Assembly: GCA_964017195.1 (NCBI GenBank) | Contig: OZ024890.1 | Coordinates: forward strand, 68,873,376 to 68,937,375 | Direction of reading: 5' to 3' | DNA length: 64,000 nucleotides | From: Siderastrea radians | Taxonomy: Eukaryota > Cnidaria > Anthozoa > Scleractinia > Rhizangiidae | Part shown: one piece after another, positions 46,001 to 52,363 of the stretch | How positions within the stretch are numbered: the first letter of the stretch is position 1 | Layout of the letters: every line of letters begins with the position of its first letter | Notes under the pieces: generated by a model | The model's input: the letters and a program-made list of their open reading frames with translations, nothing else | Databases searched by the model: none | What the model was told of the DNA's origin: nothing | Translations under genes and position numbers: made by a program

Positions 46001-49000
46001 CGAAAACATGTAACATTTTTAAAAATGCCTCAAGAGAACCACAGGAGTATCGTGAATAGTGTTCCTCGTATATAGAGTTCAACTAACCCATTTCAAAAGT
46101 AAAGCAGAACTACTGATAACCCTGAATAAATTGCTTGAAAAGGTTTGAAAACAGTCATGGTAGTTGAAACACCATTTACTTTGATTAATGTTACGACGGT
46201 CGGTCGGTCGGTCGGTCGGTCGGTCGGTCGGTCGGTCGGTCGGTCGGTCGGTCGGTCAGTCAGTTAGTTAGTTAGTTTTGGAAAAGAAAAGTTTCGGGGC
46301 TTTCGAGAGATGCACGCCTGGTCGGGACTAGAAAATTGTCCGTACTAACGAGATATCCATAATTAACCGGGTGTCCATTAAGAAAGCAGGGTTAAACTGT
46401 ATTTGTTCTGACCCCGTTGATTTTGTTTCAGGGCAAATAAACCAGACCCAGTCCTTGTTCACTTATAACTATGCTCAAAACGAAAGCGTGGGCACCTTTG
46501 CTAAGCCTGATTTTGAGCCCATGTTCGCGGACAATATCACGTGGTATAACGACAGTTTAAGGCTTGCAGCTGAAGCTCAGTGTGGAGATGATTATGAATG
46601 CTTGTTTGACGTGGCCTCCACAAATGACCTGTCCGTTGGCATGGTAACAAAAGATATTAGCATTCAGCTGGTGAACGAGTCAAACGCTCTTGGTAAGTGA
46701 AGTTGAATAGAATGATTGGATAAATATTTAACAAAAGAGTGTTGTGTAAGATGTAATATGAATATAACAATGGCACTGTATTGTCGTTATTTGAAGAAGT
46801 AAGATGCAGTGATACGCCATCCGAAAAACGCACCTCAACCCCAGAATGTTTCACTAAAGTGGCAGATCTTAGCACATCTTAATTGAGCCTGGTTCTTTAG
46901 GGTTCCGTGCCGTTAGTAGCGAAGCATGTAAATGCAAGTAAGAATGCTGTCTAATTATCTTTTATTTGTTTTTATCTATTTTCCTAGAAAACTTTCCACC
47001 CAAGATAGTGGATGTTCCAAGCACAATCAATGCCACCCTTTATAAAACCGTTCAGTTGGATATAACAGCAGAAGATAACGATACAATAACGTTTAGAGTG
47101 ATTAATAAGCCTGCAGGCGCCACGGTGAACCAAACTGGAAACGTGCTTAACTTTACTTGGCCGGTTACATCAACACAAAGGGTAGGCTGCATAAGCAACC
47201 CAACATCAAATATTATCCTGCAACGCTAAATTGGTCGAAATCGATCAAGTGACGCGATAGTGTCTCTCCTCAGCGGGTGTCTATCAGCGCAAAGTGCCTG
47301 TTTTTGGAGTTTTTCTGTCTCAAGCCCTATGAAAGATATAGGGTTCCCTCGAAAATTTGAAACTTCATATAAGCCCTCGAACGGGAACCTATCACACTAT
47401 AGTGACTTCGACAGAGAACTCTATCAACTGACTGAAGAAAGAAATTTGCTTTTGCTTTGGCTTTGCCTCACTGTGCTGCGTGATTTCTTTAAAAAACTCG
47501 TGCCAATTTCTTAACCAATCAGATTTAAGTAAGCCCCAAACCAACCGTGGCTTGCTCGCGCGCGTTTTCCCGCAACTGTCGCTAGATGCACGTATTTACT
47601 TCGAGTCTTGATTGGTTCATTGTATCGTTTGAATCTGATGTGATGGGCCAAAGAAATTAGTTTGGCCGGTTTTGGTTTTACGACACACACTTAGAAACCG
47701 CTCTAACTAACCAAGTATTTGAGCATCGTTCAGTTGAGGAGGGGAAAGAAACTTTTAACATTAATTTTTGCAATCTAGAAACTAGTTATTTTCTGTTGTT
47801 TTTAGTTTAATCTGTCCTTCGTTGCTACCGACGACAAAGGCGCGAGTGCAACCTGGAATCCAACGATTAACATGTGCGCCTGCGATCATGATGGTCAGTG
47901 TGTGCAACCGGAAGAGGGAGACCCCGTCAACACTGACAGCAAGTTTGTTTACATGGGATGCGCATGTCAAGGAGGCTATACGGGAAGGTTCTGTGATAGT
48001 GACATTGACGCCTGCGAGATGAATGGCCAGCCATGTTACGCGGATGTTGAGTGCATTGATCTTCCACCCCCAGCCAATACCAGTGGATATGAATGTGGAC
48101 CCTGTCCAGCCGGTTATACCGGAAATGGGGCGCAGTGTGCAGGTGGTTATAATAAATTGGCAACATAGTTTGCACGTTTCTCCCTTCATAAGAACTAACT
48201 CAATGGTTTAGCTACTTTTGTTTAACGTGCTTCAAATCGCTTTACACTGCGCTATTTGTCCCAGAACTGTTGTCTGATTACTTAAAAAGTAAGTAGTTGT
48301 AAATTTGTCAAAGCAGTCCATTTCCACTTCCCGCAGAAGGCCGTTTTTAATAGAAAGATTGAGGAGAAAACTCTACAATTTCCTCTTGAGGGCAGATGAG
48401 TTGATGTTCATCAACGAAACCGGAATTGAGTTAGCAACAAATTATTAACATACCTTTATTTCCTCAGAATTCGACGAATGCCAGAGTAATCAATCAAACA
48501 TCTGCGAGCAAGTGTGTGTCAATGTACCAGGGTCCTTCTTCTGTGATTGTCGCGATGGATACAAGCTTACTGCTGATGGGCAAAGTTGTGAGGGTAAGGC
48601 ATTTGCTATAAAAATGAATGATAAAATTTAATAGGTCCGGAACTAGTTTGCACAAACACATGGGCAAACTTTATTTCTACTCGAATTTACAAGAGATTGT
48701 AGTTCTACTGGGAGCTATCGGTTTGTTGCAATTTAGATTAGCGATGGCCACAAGTTTTTTAGTGTTGTACACTATTACGTGTTAACCTTCTTTAAAAAAA
48801 GCTTTATTATCTTATCATGAAATCGTCGACAAGAAGGTAAAAATATAATGGAAGCAAAATACGCACATTCAAGGTTGATACAATGCTCTTGCAGAAATGA
48901 AGAAGGGCTCTCAAGTCGATTTTTGCTAAGAAAATATTCTGAAAATATTCTGATACCTACCAACGGTGGTCATGACCTTCCATAGCTCTACCACTGAGCT

Positions 49001-50407
49001 ATGAGCGACTCATACAGCCTTACTCACAAATCGATTTGAGAGCGCTTCTTCATTTATTGCAAATATTTTACTAGTTTTCTCCACACGAACCTCCATTACA
49101 AGATACAACCTTAGAAAAATACTTTTTTTGACGGTTCTAAGGAAATAATTCCAATATCAATTCTTACTTAACAATACTCCCTTTCCCCTTACTTGCAGAT
49201 TTCAATGAATGTTTGCCAACAAATGACTGCATGCAGCAGTGCATCAATACTCAAGGAAGTTACAACTGTTCATGCGACCAGTATTTGGAAACAGATCCTA
49301 CTGACTGGAGAAACTGTGTAGGTAAGTGTCAGTCATTCTTCTTACTGTTCTCCATACATTTCTTACGGAACTAGTAAGGAGAATTTGTCTAAATGTCAAA
49401 TCATCTTATCCTCGAACAAGTAACGATAATGTAAAGAGAAATTTCATTTTCGTCACTGTTAGGGCCTAAAGGGTTAACGATCTATGTTACTGGAGGTTAA
49501 CCCTGGGATGGACAAGCATCCCATCCAAGGGGGAGTAGTCGTTTCAGGTATGAAAACCGGGTTACCCCCATGCAGTTTTGAGCCACCACACTTTGCTTTG
49601 AAGACTTACCTTTTTGACCTTTTACCTTCAAAGAAGAACCGCTGATGCCAAGATTTCAATTTTTGACCATGCAACACTTCATGGCTGCGCACTAGAACTT
49701 CAGTTCAAGAGTTAGACAATAGCTTCAATTTGACTCCAATAACCCTTGTTGTGATGAGTGAAGCGCAGCAAGTTAGTTTGTTGTGCAATGAATCGAGCGC
49801 TCTGGCGCGTTTCCAGCTGCCGTAGATATCAAGTCTCAGCTTATCTATCGAATATTATCTATCGAATACTTTTCATGCAATGATTTGTCGTGAAAATTAT
49901 AAGATTCATATCAGGCGTCAACTTCAGTGCTTAAGGGAGTCGACCAGCACCTCATTGAACATCTCACATGATTGGCCATAAGAACAATAAGATAAGGGCA
50001 CAAACAATGCACCTATCCCTGAATACAATGAGCAATATTGTTTTAGAATGCCTCTGAAATTATAGGTTCACAAGAGGTACTGGACTACTCGCTTAAGGAG
50101 CTGCTATAAGCCCTTTTTGTTCAGGTCTCCCTACCCACCCATCCCATGCTGTTGAAATTTTGGACTCGAAGTCTTGAATGCAAGTGCGACTCACACGAGC
50201 GCAAGGCACTGACATCTAAGCTTCTGCTCGTGGCATCTTGGTACTTTCAACAGTATTTATATGTAGTGTCACTTGTTTTTCTAGCTACGAACCCCTGTTC
50301 TTCTGGCCATGGCTGTCAGCATGTTTGCTTCAATGGAAGCAACAACCAACCAACGTGTGACTGCTATGCTAACTACGAATTGGAGAGTGATGGAAAGAAA
50401 TGCAAAG
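7367..50407 (+). CDS. Mucin-like NIDO-AMOP-VWD-EGF protein, whole gene model (3' end missing)
   Basis: Proposed exons: 7367-7430, 32413-39099, 39540-39700, 40311-40703, 40968-41068, 41751-41843, 42287-42873, 43234-43455, 44951-45283, 46432-46692, 46988-47181, 47806-48142, 48468-48593, 49199-49321 and 50285-50407. Together they give 9,805 nt (3,268 codons plus one base) with every splice phase matching and no internal stop. Order: signal peptide (1-21), Ser/Thr/Pro repeat domain (22-2250), NIDO (about 2290-2470), AMOP (about 2550-2695), VWD (about 2696-2881), a post-VWD segment, a beta-sandwich-like segment (about 2968-3032) and EGF modules (to 3268). NIDO-AMOP-VWD is the core of MUC4/SUSD2-like adhesion proteins, and a mucin-like protein with these modules is known from coral skeletal matrix. 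A secreted or surface role in mucus, adhesion or biomineral matrix is inferred. A transmembrane or terminal exon was not found. The first exon is the least certain part because it lies 25 kb upstream. Confidence 0.75.
7431..12745. repeat. Duplicated segment, copy 1 (inside proposed intron 1)
   Basis: No coding exon is visible. The segment is collinear with 19,215-32,000. Matches include 7540/19,222 (CAAGCTGATGCAC), 7675/19,315 (GTTCGTAATAACAA), 9270-9550/27,540-27,800, 10,225-10,345/28,085-28,190, 11,117/31,247 (AAATCAACAAAGGCAA), 11,560-11,720/31,370-31,500 and 12,421/31,848 (CTTGAAACGGA). The copies are well diverged. The open frames at 8619-8897, 10,146-10,550 and 10,583-10,837 show no recognisable domain. 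A second, shorter direct repeat (GTCACGTTAG..GGGTTCCATTGG) occurs near 11,982 and 12,195. Confidence 0.6.
9655..9800 (+). mobile_element. tRNA-derived SINE
   Basis: A pol III A box (TGGCTGAGTAG, 9664-9674) and B box (GGATTCAAGCC, 9706-9716) have tRNA-like spacing. The flanking sequence does not form a 7-bp acceptor stem, so it is not a tRNA gene. Unrelated sequence follows, as expected for a SINE body. The 3' boundary is not clear. Confidence 0.6.
12960..13772 (-). pseudogene. LINE ORF2 C-terminus with zf-RVT domain
   Basis: About 270 residues downstream of the reverse transcriptase. Visible is [20 protein letters not shown] followed by a Cys and [10 protein letters not shown], the Cys-x2-Cys...His...Cys pattern of the zf-RVT domain found at the ends of Tx1/L1-like ORF2 proteins. 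It is the longest intact piece of this element. It is cut from the reverse transcriptase by frameshifts between about 13,900 and 14,060. Confidence 0.8.
14056..15378 (-). pseudogene. LINE ORF2 reverse transcriptase, broken
   Basis: Reading down the minus strand: [17 protein letters not shown] (RT block 1, about 15,200), then [33 protein letters not shown] (catalytic Asp block), [26 protein letters not shown] (the FADD catalytic motif, about 14,530) and a thumb region with KILGIYF. These are the standard blocks of a non-LTR reverse transcriptase. At least two stops (TGA where a Trp is usual before RPISL; TAA after NQNAFV) and several frame changes make it inactive. Confidence 0.85.
15399..15710 (-). 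pseudogene. LINE ORF2 linker between endonuclease and RT (right piece)
   Basis: It reads [20 protein letters not shown] and on to [16 protein letters not shown], the conserved connector that precedes the RT in Tx1/L1-like ORF2. Its upstream neighbour is 1.1 kb away because of the insertions at 15,705-16,846. The first residues of the open frame over this region come from the inserted hairpin, not the LINE. Confidence 0.8.
15705..15848. mobile_element. Short hairpin MITE with GAGGCCGCAGGCC core
   Basis: The arms GTTAAACAATGAACGCG..GTTCTATGGGATA and its inverted near copy at 15,816-15,848 pair almost fully. The centre (about 15,766-15,783) is a GC-rich palindrome, CGAGGCCGCAGGCCTCG. It interrupts LINE ORF2 and codes for nothing. 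The same centre occurs in the hairpin at 22,625-22,745. Confidence 0.8.
16056..16240 (+). pseudogene. N-terminal fragment of a transposon protein, frameshifted
   Basis: ATG at 16,056 reads [20 protein letters not shown] and stops after DLHW. One frame over, the sequence continues without a break as [20 protein letters not shown] and [17 protein letters not shown]. The switch falls near 16,125, so this looks like one acidic-then-basic N-terminal segment with a single frameshift. The 3' part is replaced by the hairpin at 16,258. I do not recognise the family. The setting between terminal inverted repeats suggests the element's own gene. Confidence 0.45.
16258..16424. mobile_element. Hairpin MITE
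   Basis: Near-perfect inverted arms of about 75 bp start AATAGCCCTTTTCACAGTTA and end with its complement. They pass through AACGTGGATGTGAGGC and meet at a short loop near 16,340. No coding capacity. Confidence 0.8.
16567..16715. mobile_element. Hairpin MITE
   Basis: The arms ACAGAGAATTTGTGCATTCA and its complement at 16,693-16,715 flank a pair of inverted TAGTATGCTCTATA words (near 16,610-16,625 and 16,670-16,683). No coding capacity. Confidence 0.65.
16850..17745 (-). pseudogene. LINE ORF2 endonuclease (APE-type), broken
   Basis: ORF2 starts at the minus-strand ATG at 17,745 ([20 protein letters not shown]). Further down come [31 protein letters not shown] and LVVGGDHS (normally GGDFN), then [10 protein letters not shown], all hallmarks of the apurinic endonuclease domain. 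It is split into at least three frames (17,745-17,620, 17,659-17,291, 17,282-16,850) by small indels and a stop. It runs into the inserted element at about 16,846. Confidence 0.85.
17820..18023. mobile_element. MITE with CCCTTTAAGCCCCAATA ends
   Basis: The ends CCCTTTAAGCCCCAATA (17,820-17,836) and its exact reverse complement (18,007-18,023) bound an AT-rich 200-bp body with TTCTCCTT/AAGGAGAA words. It lies between ORF1 and ORF2 of the LINE. A degenerate relative may end at about 49,477. Confidence 0.75.
18310..19178 (-). pseudogene. LINE ORF1 (L1 ORF1p-like, coiled coil and RRM)
   Basis: It starts [21 protein letters not shown] long coiled coil follows ([19 protein letters not shown] to [18 protein letters not shown]), then the RRM signature [16 protein letters not shown] frameshift near 18,580 separates this from the C-terminal domain ([20 protein letters not shown] ... 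[19 protein letters not shown], ending EFVPM near 18,315). L1-type ORF1 proteins trimerise through the coiled coil and bind the element RNA. The frameshift makes it non-functional. Confidence 0.8.
19215..19573. repeat. Duplicated segment, start of copy 2
   Basis: It resembles 7535-7760 (CAAGCTGATGCAC, GACTTAACCACAG, TTCGTAATAACAAG, TAACAGGGAATTT). No exon is seen. The fold-back element at 19,574 interrupts the copy. Confidence 0.55.
20354..20827 (+). CDS. Transposon-borne ORF, unknown function, probably truncated
   Basis: 157 codons from ATG 20,354. A signature-rich reading ([20 protein letters not shown], then [20 protein letters not shown], then [20 protein letters not shown]) ends in a short helix-turn-helix or SAP-like stretch ([20 protein letters not shown]). 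The stop is TAG directly after KKKKP, and the same frame continues [17 protein letters not shown] to the next stop. The stop therefore looks like a nonsense change in a longer protein. Upstream, ATATTTCAG|G just before 20,334 could be an acceptor. It lies inside the fold-back, so it is element cargo. I cannot name the family. Confidence 0.5.
   Translation: MSHFAVPVGDELSQIGEQTGQKVDSPMVSRGMRTAKDKNGERLFSSNEFLTSRQVASFFSRLTSKRSVDVGTDSESQSDDEDQNEAEKEARQRQTLRNEVMTDISIQYAHPIVYDGHNSCDLVKNSKLSKFSIKMLDEICSSFGLHVSKINVKKKKP
21960..25500. other. Interior of the nested fold-back
   Basis: Apart from the hairpin at 22,625-22,745 and C/G runs near 24,258 and 24,990, I see nothing supported. Small open frames (for example 23,150-23,392 and 24,984-25,295) lack motifs and overlap on both strands. 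Confidence 0.35.
22625..22745. mobile_element. Hairpin MITE with GAGGCCGCAGGCC core
   Basis: The arms GGTCCGTATAGGGAAAAACT and its complement (TATACGGACC side, near 22,730) enclose GTGCCC..GGTCTTGA and a GC-rich centre CCGAGGCCGCAGGCCGAGG. It is the same size and centre as the hairpin at 15,705-15,848, but the arms differ. Confidence 0.75.
26791..26911. repeat. Array of GCGGATTTGGACCCCCC words and palindromes
   Basis: Five copies of (G/A)CGGATTTGGACCCCCC or close variants begin near 26,791, 26,809, 26,841, 26,873 and 26,894. Two are fused to their own inverse through GGTCC..GCTAGC..GGACC, giving 28-bp palindromes at 26,827-26,854 and 26,859-26,886. Confidence 0.8.
27523..32412. repeat. Duplicated segment, rest of copy 2, up to the mucin exon
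   Basis: Collinear matches to 9.27-12.5 kb are listed under copy 1. No coding exon is evident. The stretch 28,980-29,430 also resembles 52,400-52,800 (shared GACGTAAT, GACTCAGCT, CTTATCGCTTT, CGATATAAATTTGTCC). The mucin-exon acceptor at its end has a short pyrimidine tract (TTATTTCCCTTTTCAG). Open frames at 29,660-29,977 and 30,953-31,219 look accidental. Confidence 0.5.
32413..39060 (+). repeat. 54-bp coding minisatellite with higher-order repeats
   Basis: Base unit near GTCTGTCAGCGCAAGCGTTT, with CACCTTCCATAAGTGTGTCT next and ACAAGTACCTCGCC last. Higher order: 34,981-35,736 is repeated at 35,737-36,492 (offset 756 = 14 units) with only a few base differences. About 36,150-37,283 is repeated from about 37,284 (offset 1,134 = 21 units, with one extra 54-bp unit later, offset 1,188). 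Confidence 0.9.
32413..39099 (+). CDS. Mucin Ser/Thr/Pro repeat exon, 2,229 codons
   Basis: This single symmetric phase 1-1 exon of 6,687 bp has acceptor TTTTCAG at 32,412 and donor ATAG|GTGAGC at 39,100. It is almost entirely tandem 54-bp units (about 120) coding for 18 residues of the type [18 protein letters not shown]. Ser is every second residue, with Thr, Pro and Val between. Such a region would be densely O-glycosylated and extended, the defining property of mucins. Four spacers replace the repeat with Pro-Cys-Pro-Cys runs followed by QSLSLS (near 33,092, 33,358, 34,350 and 34,560). Units of 756 bp and about 1.13 kb are themselves duplicated. The open frame runs past the donor to 39,137 only by chance. 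Antisense and +1 frames are open because the period is a multiple of three. Confidence 0.9.
39540..39700 (+). CDS. Mucin-like gene exon 3: start of NIDO region
   Basis: Acceptor TTTTATAG before 39,540 and donor CAT|GTAGGT after 39,700, phase 1 to 0. It reads [19 protein letters not shown], then [20 protein letters not shown]. This is the lead-in and first strand of a NIDO (nidogen-like) domain. Confidence 0.85.
40311..40703 (+). CDS. Mucin-like gene exon 4: NIDO domain
   Basis: Phase 0-0 exon, acceptor TTTTACAG and donor TGG|GTAAGT. It encodes 131 residues with [16 protein letters not shown] and [17 protein letters not shown], the two most typical NIDO stretches. Near its end it carries an aromatic run ([15 protein letters not shown]) and Cys residues that are unusual for NIDO. 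The domain is extracellular in nidogens, MUC4 and SUSD2 and is thought to be structural or adhesive. Confidence 0.9.
40968..41068 (+). CDS. Mucin-like gene exon 5: NIDO C-terminal part
   Basis: Acceptor CTTGCAG and donor CC|GTAAGT, phase 0 to 2. It reads [20 protein letters not shown] and then [17 protein letters not shown](L/I)xTDG followed by an FxMxNY strand is diagnostic of NIDO. Confidence 0.9.
41751..41843 (+). CDS. Mucin-like gene exon 6: between NIDO and AMOP
   Basis: Acceptor CTCGTGCAG and donor AAGG|GTAAGA, phase 2-2. It encodes a Trp/Tyr-rich stretch ending [19 protein letters not shown] WxAGD...N/Y motif is the usual end of NIDO in this family. The longer open frame from 41,566 runs in from the intron. 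Confidence 0.85.
42287..42873 (+). CDS. Mucin-like gene exon 7: AMOP domain
   Basis: Acceptor TTATTCCAG and donor GAC|GTAAGT, phase 2 to 1, 587 bp. After [18 protein letters not shown] comes a linker, then the AMOP domain: [15 protein letters not shown], then a Trp-rich stretch with a Cys, then [15 protein letters not shown], and finally [20 protein letters not shown] plus Cys. The Cys spacing is that of AMOP, an adhesion-associated extracellular domain of MUC4 and relatives. The exon is very rich in Trp and Tyr. Confidence 0.9.
42894..43140. repeat. Compound tetranucleotide microsatellite in the intron
   Basis: A GATT run (about 42,894-42,918), then about 27 copies of GACT (42,945-43,055), then about 18 of GGCT (43,056-43,130, one GACT inside). 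It lies wholly in the intron before the VWD exon. The antisense open frame of QPAS/QSVS repeats over it is an artefact. Confidence 0.95.
43234..43455 (+). CDS. Mucin-like gene exon 8: VWD domain, first half
   Basis: Acceptor TAACTCAG, phase 1-1. It reads [20 protein letters not shown] and then [20 protein letters not shown], the canonical WGDPHxxTLDG start of a von Willebrand factor D domain. There are two possible donors. AGG|GTAAGG at 43,443 would leave phase 0 and break the next exon. AGAG|GTGAGG at 43,456 leaves phase 1 and joins as [14 protein letters not shown], so I chose 43,455. Confidence 0.9.
43456..44950. other. Intron with GC-rich repeat and SINE
   Basis: It holds no exon. A GC-rich element-like block (about 43,999-44,840) starts AGCCCGCGCGCTAGCGCGCC and GTGGAGCCCC and ends with GTGGGCTCCGC, an imperfect inverted pair. 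It contains the SINE-like sequence at 44,650-44,760. Confidence 0.5.
44650..44760 (+). mobile_element. tRNA-derived SINE-like sequence
   Basis: A box TGGTCGACTGG (44,664-44,674) and a perfect B box GGTTCAAATCC (44,708-44,718), followed by a T-rich tail from about 44,729. No acceptor-stem pairing, so not a functional tRNA gene. Confidence 0.65.
44951..45283 (+). CDS. Mucin-like gene exon 9: VWD domain, second half
   Basis: Acceptor TCGTTCAG and donor AAGT|GTGAGT, phase 1-1, 333 bp. It reads [20 protein letters not shown], then Cys-bearing strands, then [20 protein letters not shown] and [11 protein letters not shown]. KGLLGxxNxNPxDDxxLPDG is the conserved calcium-binding end of VWD domains. 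Several N-glycosylation sequons are visible. Confidence 0.9.
45284..46431. repeat. Intron with CGGT microsatellite
   Basis: The intron holds a run of about 15 CGGT units (46,196-46,256) passing into AGTC/AGTT repeats to about 46,276. Nothing else is recognised. Confidence 0.8.
46432..46692 (+). CDS. Mucin-like gene exon 10: post-VWD segment
   Basis: Acceptor TTGTTTCAG and donor CTTG|GTAAGT, phase 1-1. The first codon joins across the intron to TGG, giving [17 protein letters not shown]. The rest includes [16 protein letters not shown] and [20 protein letters not shown]. In MUC4/SUSD2-type proteins the VWD is followed by this kind of segment with one Cys pair (CGDDxxCLFD). Confidence 0.85.
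46988..47181 (+). CDS. Mucin-like gene exon 11: beta-sandwich-like segment
   Basis: Acceptor TTTTCCTAG and donor AGG|GTAGGC, phase 1 to 0. It reads [20 protein letters not shown], then [20 protein letters not shown]. The pattern P-x-I-x-x-V-P...AEDND..TFRVIN..AG is that of cadherin- or Ig-like (He_PIG-type) folds. The domain seems short and I give no firmer name. Confidence 0.8.
47182..47805. other. Intron, nothing recognised
   Basis: The open frame at 47,260-47,514 has no splice sites in phase and no motif. I see no repeat structure. Confidence 0.5.
47806..48142 (+). CDS. Mucin-like gene exon 12: first EGF modules
   Basis: Acceptor TGTTTTTAG and donor GCAG|GTGGTT, phase 0 to 1. After [19 protein letters not shown] come [10 protein letters not shown] and [15 protein letters not shown] (an EGF-like module). 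A second module runs [20 protein letters not shown] to [12 protein letters not shown]. The donor GTGGTT is weaker than the others, but the phase agrees with the next exon. Confidence 0.85.
48468..48593 (+). CDS. Mucin-like gene exon 13: calcium-binding EGF
   Basis: A phase 1-1 module of 126 bp, acceptor TTTCCTCAG. It reads [20 protein letters not shown] and then [20 protein letters not shown]. Six Cys residues and the D/E-x-x-x-C...N-x-x-G-S-F/Y pattern mark a calcium-binding EGF. Confidence 0.9.
48893..49057. mobile_element. Intronic MITE with tRNA-like arm
   Basis: The inverted ends AAATGAAGAAGGGCTCTCAA and AAATGAAGAAGCGCTCTCAA (reverse complement of the right end) flank about 165 bp. The minus strand holds a pol III A box (TAGCTCAGTGG) but no good B box. 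It lies in the intron between exons 13 and 14. Confidence 0.6.
49199..49321 (+). CDS. Mucin-like gene exon 14: EGF module
   Basis: A phase 1-1 module of 123 bp, acceptor TTACTTGCAG and donor GTAG|GTAAGT. It reads [20 protein letters not shown] and then [20 protein letters not shown], with six Cys residues of a calcium-binding EGF. Confidence 0.9.
   Translation: MSMNVCQQMTACSSASILKEVTTVHATSIWKQILLTGETV
49322..50284. other. Intron, possible MITE remnant
   Basis: The first part (about 49,345-49,477) holds AAGGAGAATTTGTC and ends TAGGGCCTAAAGGGTTAA. It resembles the MITE at 17,820-18,023 in ends and TTCTCC words. The rest has nothing I recognise. Confidence 0.4.
50285..50407 (+). CDS. Mucin-like gene exon 15: EGF module, last exon found
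   Basis: A phase 1-1 module of 123 bp, acceptor TGTTTTTCTAG and donor AAAG|GTGCGG. It reads [20 protein letters not shown] and then [19 protein letters not shown], a six-Cys EGF. If the donor is not used, the frame ends two codons on (GAE then stop), which would make this the last exon of a secreted form. Otherwise a further exon is missing. Confidence 0.85.
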
Positions 50408-50751
50408 GTGCGGAATAGCTTTAGTTTCTTAATAAGAATCCGAATAATTTAATGTGCAACGTTCTCGTTTTTGCTTTTACTAAAAGGTACCGTTGACAAC
50501 TCACCCACAACACTTGGTCTTAAAATTTCGTTTTACGCGTTTATTCCTTTCTAAATAATTCGCCTTTGTGGCAATGGTATTTATTTTTATTCAAGCTCAA
50601 ACACAAAATTAAAAGCATGTCCAAATATCTGGCTGTTCAATACAAATGGTAACGTTTCCTAAGTGCAGGAAAACCCACGTAAGTTTCGATTGCTTTTGGC
50701 CTTGCCTCTGATCGTTCAAAGAAAAATAATAGCACACATGGCAAGCACCCT
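50408..50751. other. Sequence after the last EGF exon
   Basis: No further exon, membrane segment or clear polyadenylation setting was found. The in-frame stop at 50,416 would end the protein if the weak GTGCGG donor is skipped. Confidence 0.35.
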
Positions 50752-50755
50752 TTAA

Positions 50756-51266
50756 AGTGCTACTATGATCAAAAAATCACTTTTATTTTTTCTTCGGATT
50801 TCGAAACTATGTTTATTAAACACTCCCCAAGCGAAATTATAAGCCTTAATTTTGAGAAGAAGACCGTTAATTTAAACTGCAATTTTCCGGTTTAATGGTC
50901 CGCCATTATTACACCAGAAAGGATACAATGACGTCATACACGCAAGAGCTGTAAAATGTAGTGTGTGAACACGGCTTACAAATTATGCAAAACACGAGTT
51001 TGAGAGTGTGAAAGCTCAAAACTCCCGTGCTGCATACTAAATAAGGCACTTTCACACACACTGCATTCTAAAACTCGTGTGTGAATGATGTCATTGTATC
51101 CTTTCTGGTGTAATAATGGCGGACCATTAAAACGGAAAATTGCAGTTTAAATTAACGGTCTTCTTCTCAAAATTAAGGCTTATAATTTCGCTTGCGGAGT
51201 GTTTAATAAACATAGTTTCGAAATCCGAAGAAAAAATGAAAGTGGTTTTTTGATCATAGTAGCACT
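50756..51266. mobile_element. TTAA-flanked fold-back MITE
   Basis: A near-complete palindrome of 511 bp. The arms start AGTGCTACTATGATCAAAAA and end with the complement; TTAA lies on both sides (50,752-50,755 and 51,267-51,270). The arms include GAAATTATAAGCCTTAATTT and a GGTCCGCCATTATTACACC word. No protein. Confidence 0.9.
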
Positions 51267-51270
51267 TTAA

Positions 51271-51825
51271 GTGGCATTCTCGCTGAAAAGCGGTCCACTC
51301 GATTTCGCGACCAAAAATAGTTTTCCTTTATTTTTGTTTGTGAAAAGGGTTTGGTACATATGTGTCAAAAACACTTTACTTATTTTCCAATTCTTTATTT
51401 TCGCTTTGCTACAAGCCAAAAACCAATTTTGCCCGCAACGGGTTTCGGTGGTGATCAAAAGGCTGAAATTTATGGATTTTGAGATGCGCGCTACGGCCAA
51501 CTAAATGCAGCTTACGAAATTTTGCTTTGACCTAGTATCTAAGATACACCGACCAAGTTCACAGACAAAATGTGGAAAAAGTTGACAAGGTTTTGAGCAC
51601 GTCAGCTGAAGTTAAAGACAACTTAATCTGAAGCCTATATTGAGATCCCAAAAATGGACCAAATACAACAAACAATTTCGTATCGTTTGCGGCCTAAATT
51701 GGGTTAAAAAACAACATCACAGCAAAGTTCTTACCTTATTTAATCAATTTTGTAAGTTCAAACGTGCGGTATCTCCCTGGATCACAAGCGAAAACAGGTT
51801 AGAACTCCGCCATGGACAGCGTGTT
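51271..51825. other. Non-coding, nothing recognised
   Basis: Open frames at 51,271-51,504 and 51,640-51,942 show no motif. The second overlaps the arm of the element that follows. Confidence 0.35.
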
Positions 51826-52363
51826 AACGTTAATATCGTGTCAAAGGTCACTTACATCACCCTAGAACTTGGCAAAAATACTTTATTCGGGGATCCTAAC
51901 CCGTTGCTGTCCACCAAAATAAATGTCTATGGCTTCTTTTAATGCTCGTACATCCAATTTTGATCCGGAACAGGATGAAAGTTGCGTTAAGTTGATAAGC
52001 TTAAATATTCATGGCGGGTGACGCTCAACAAAGTAAACAACGTCGGGTATCGTAGTTGATCCAGATTTCTGCTCCGGTAAGGAATACAAAACATTTTCAA
52101 GATCCCTAGAAGAAGAAAAGAAGTTATGTAGCTGAACTCTAACAACCTCCTGCAACTTGGACGCGGTCGAGGCAGAAAAATATAATTTGAAAAGTTGCAA
52201 CAAATTTCGTGCTAGTTGTCGAGACTCACCTGGGAACTGGCCCGCCAGAAGGTGATTAATTTCGCCTAAGTCGCCTGAGTTTCCGCTTTAGCCATGGACT
52301 AGGAATCTTGTTTTCAGTATAAAGAGAAATTATGAAGTTCGCAGTAGTTGGAACAAGAAAGCC

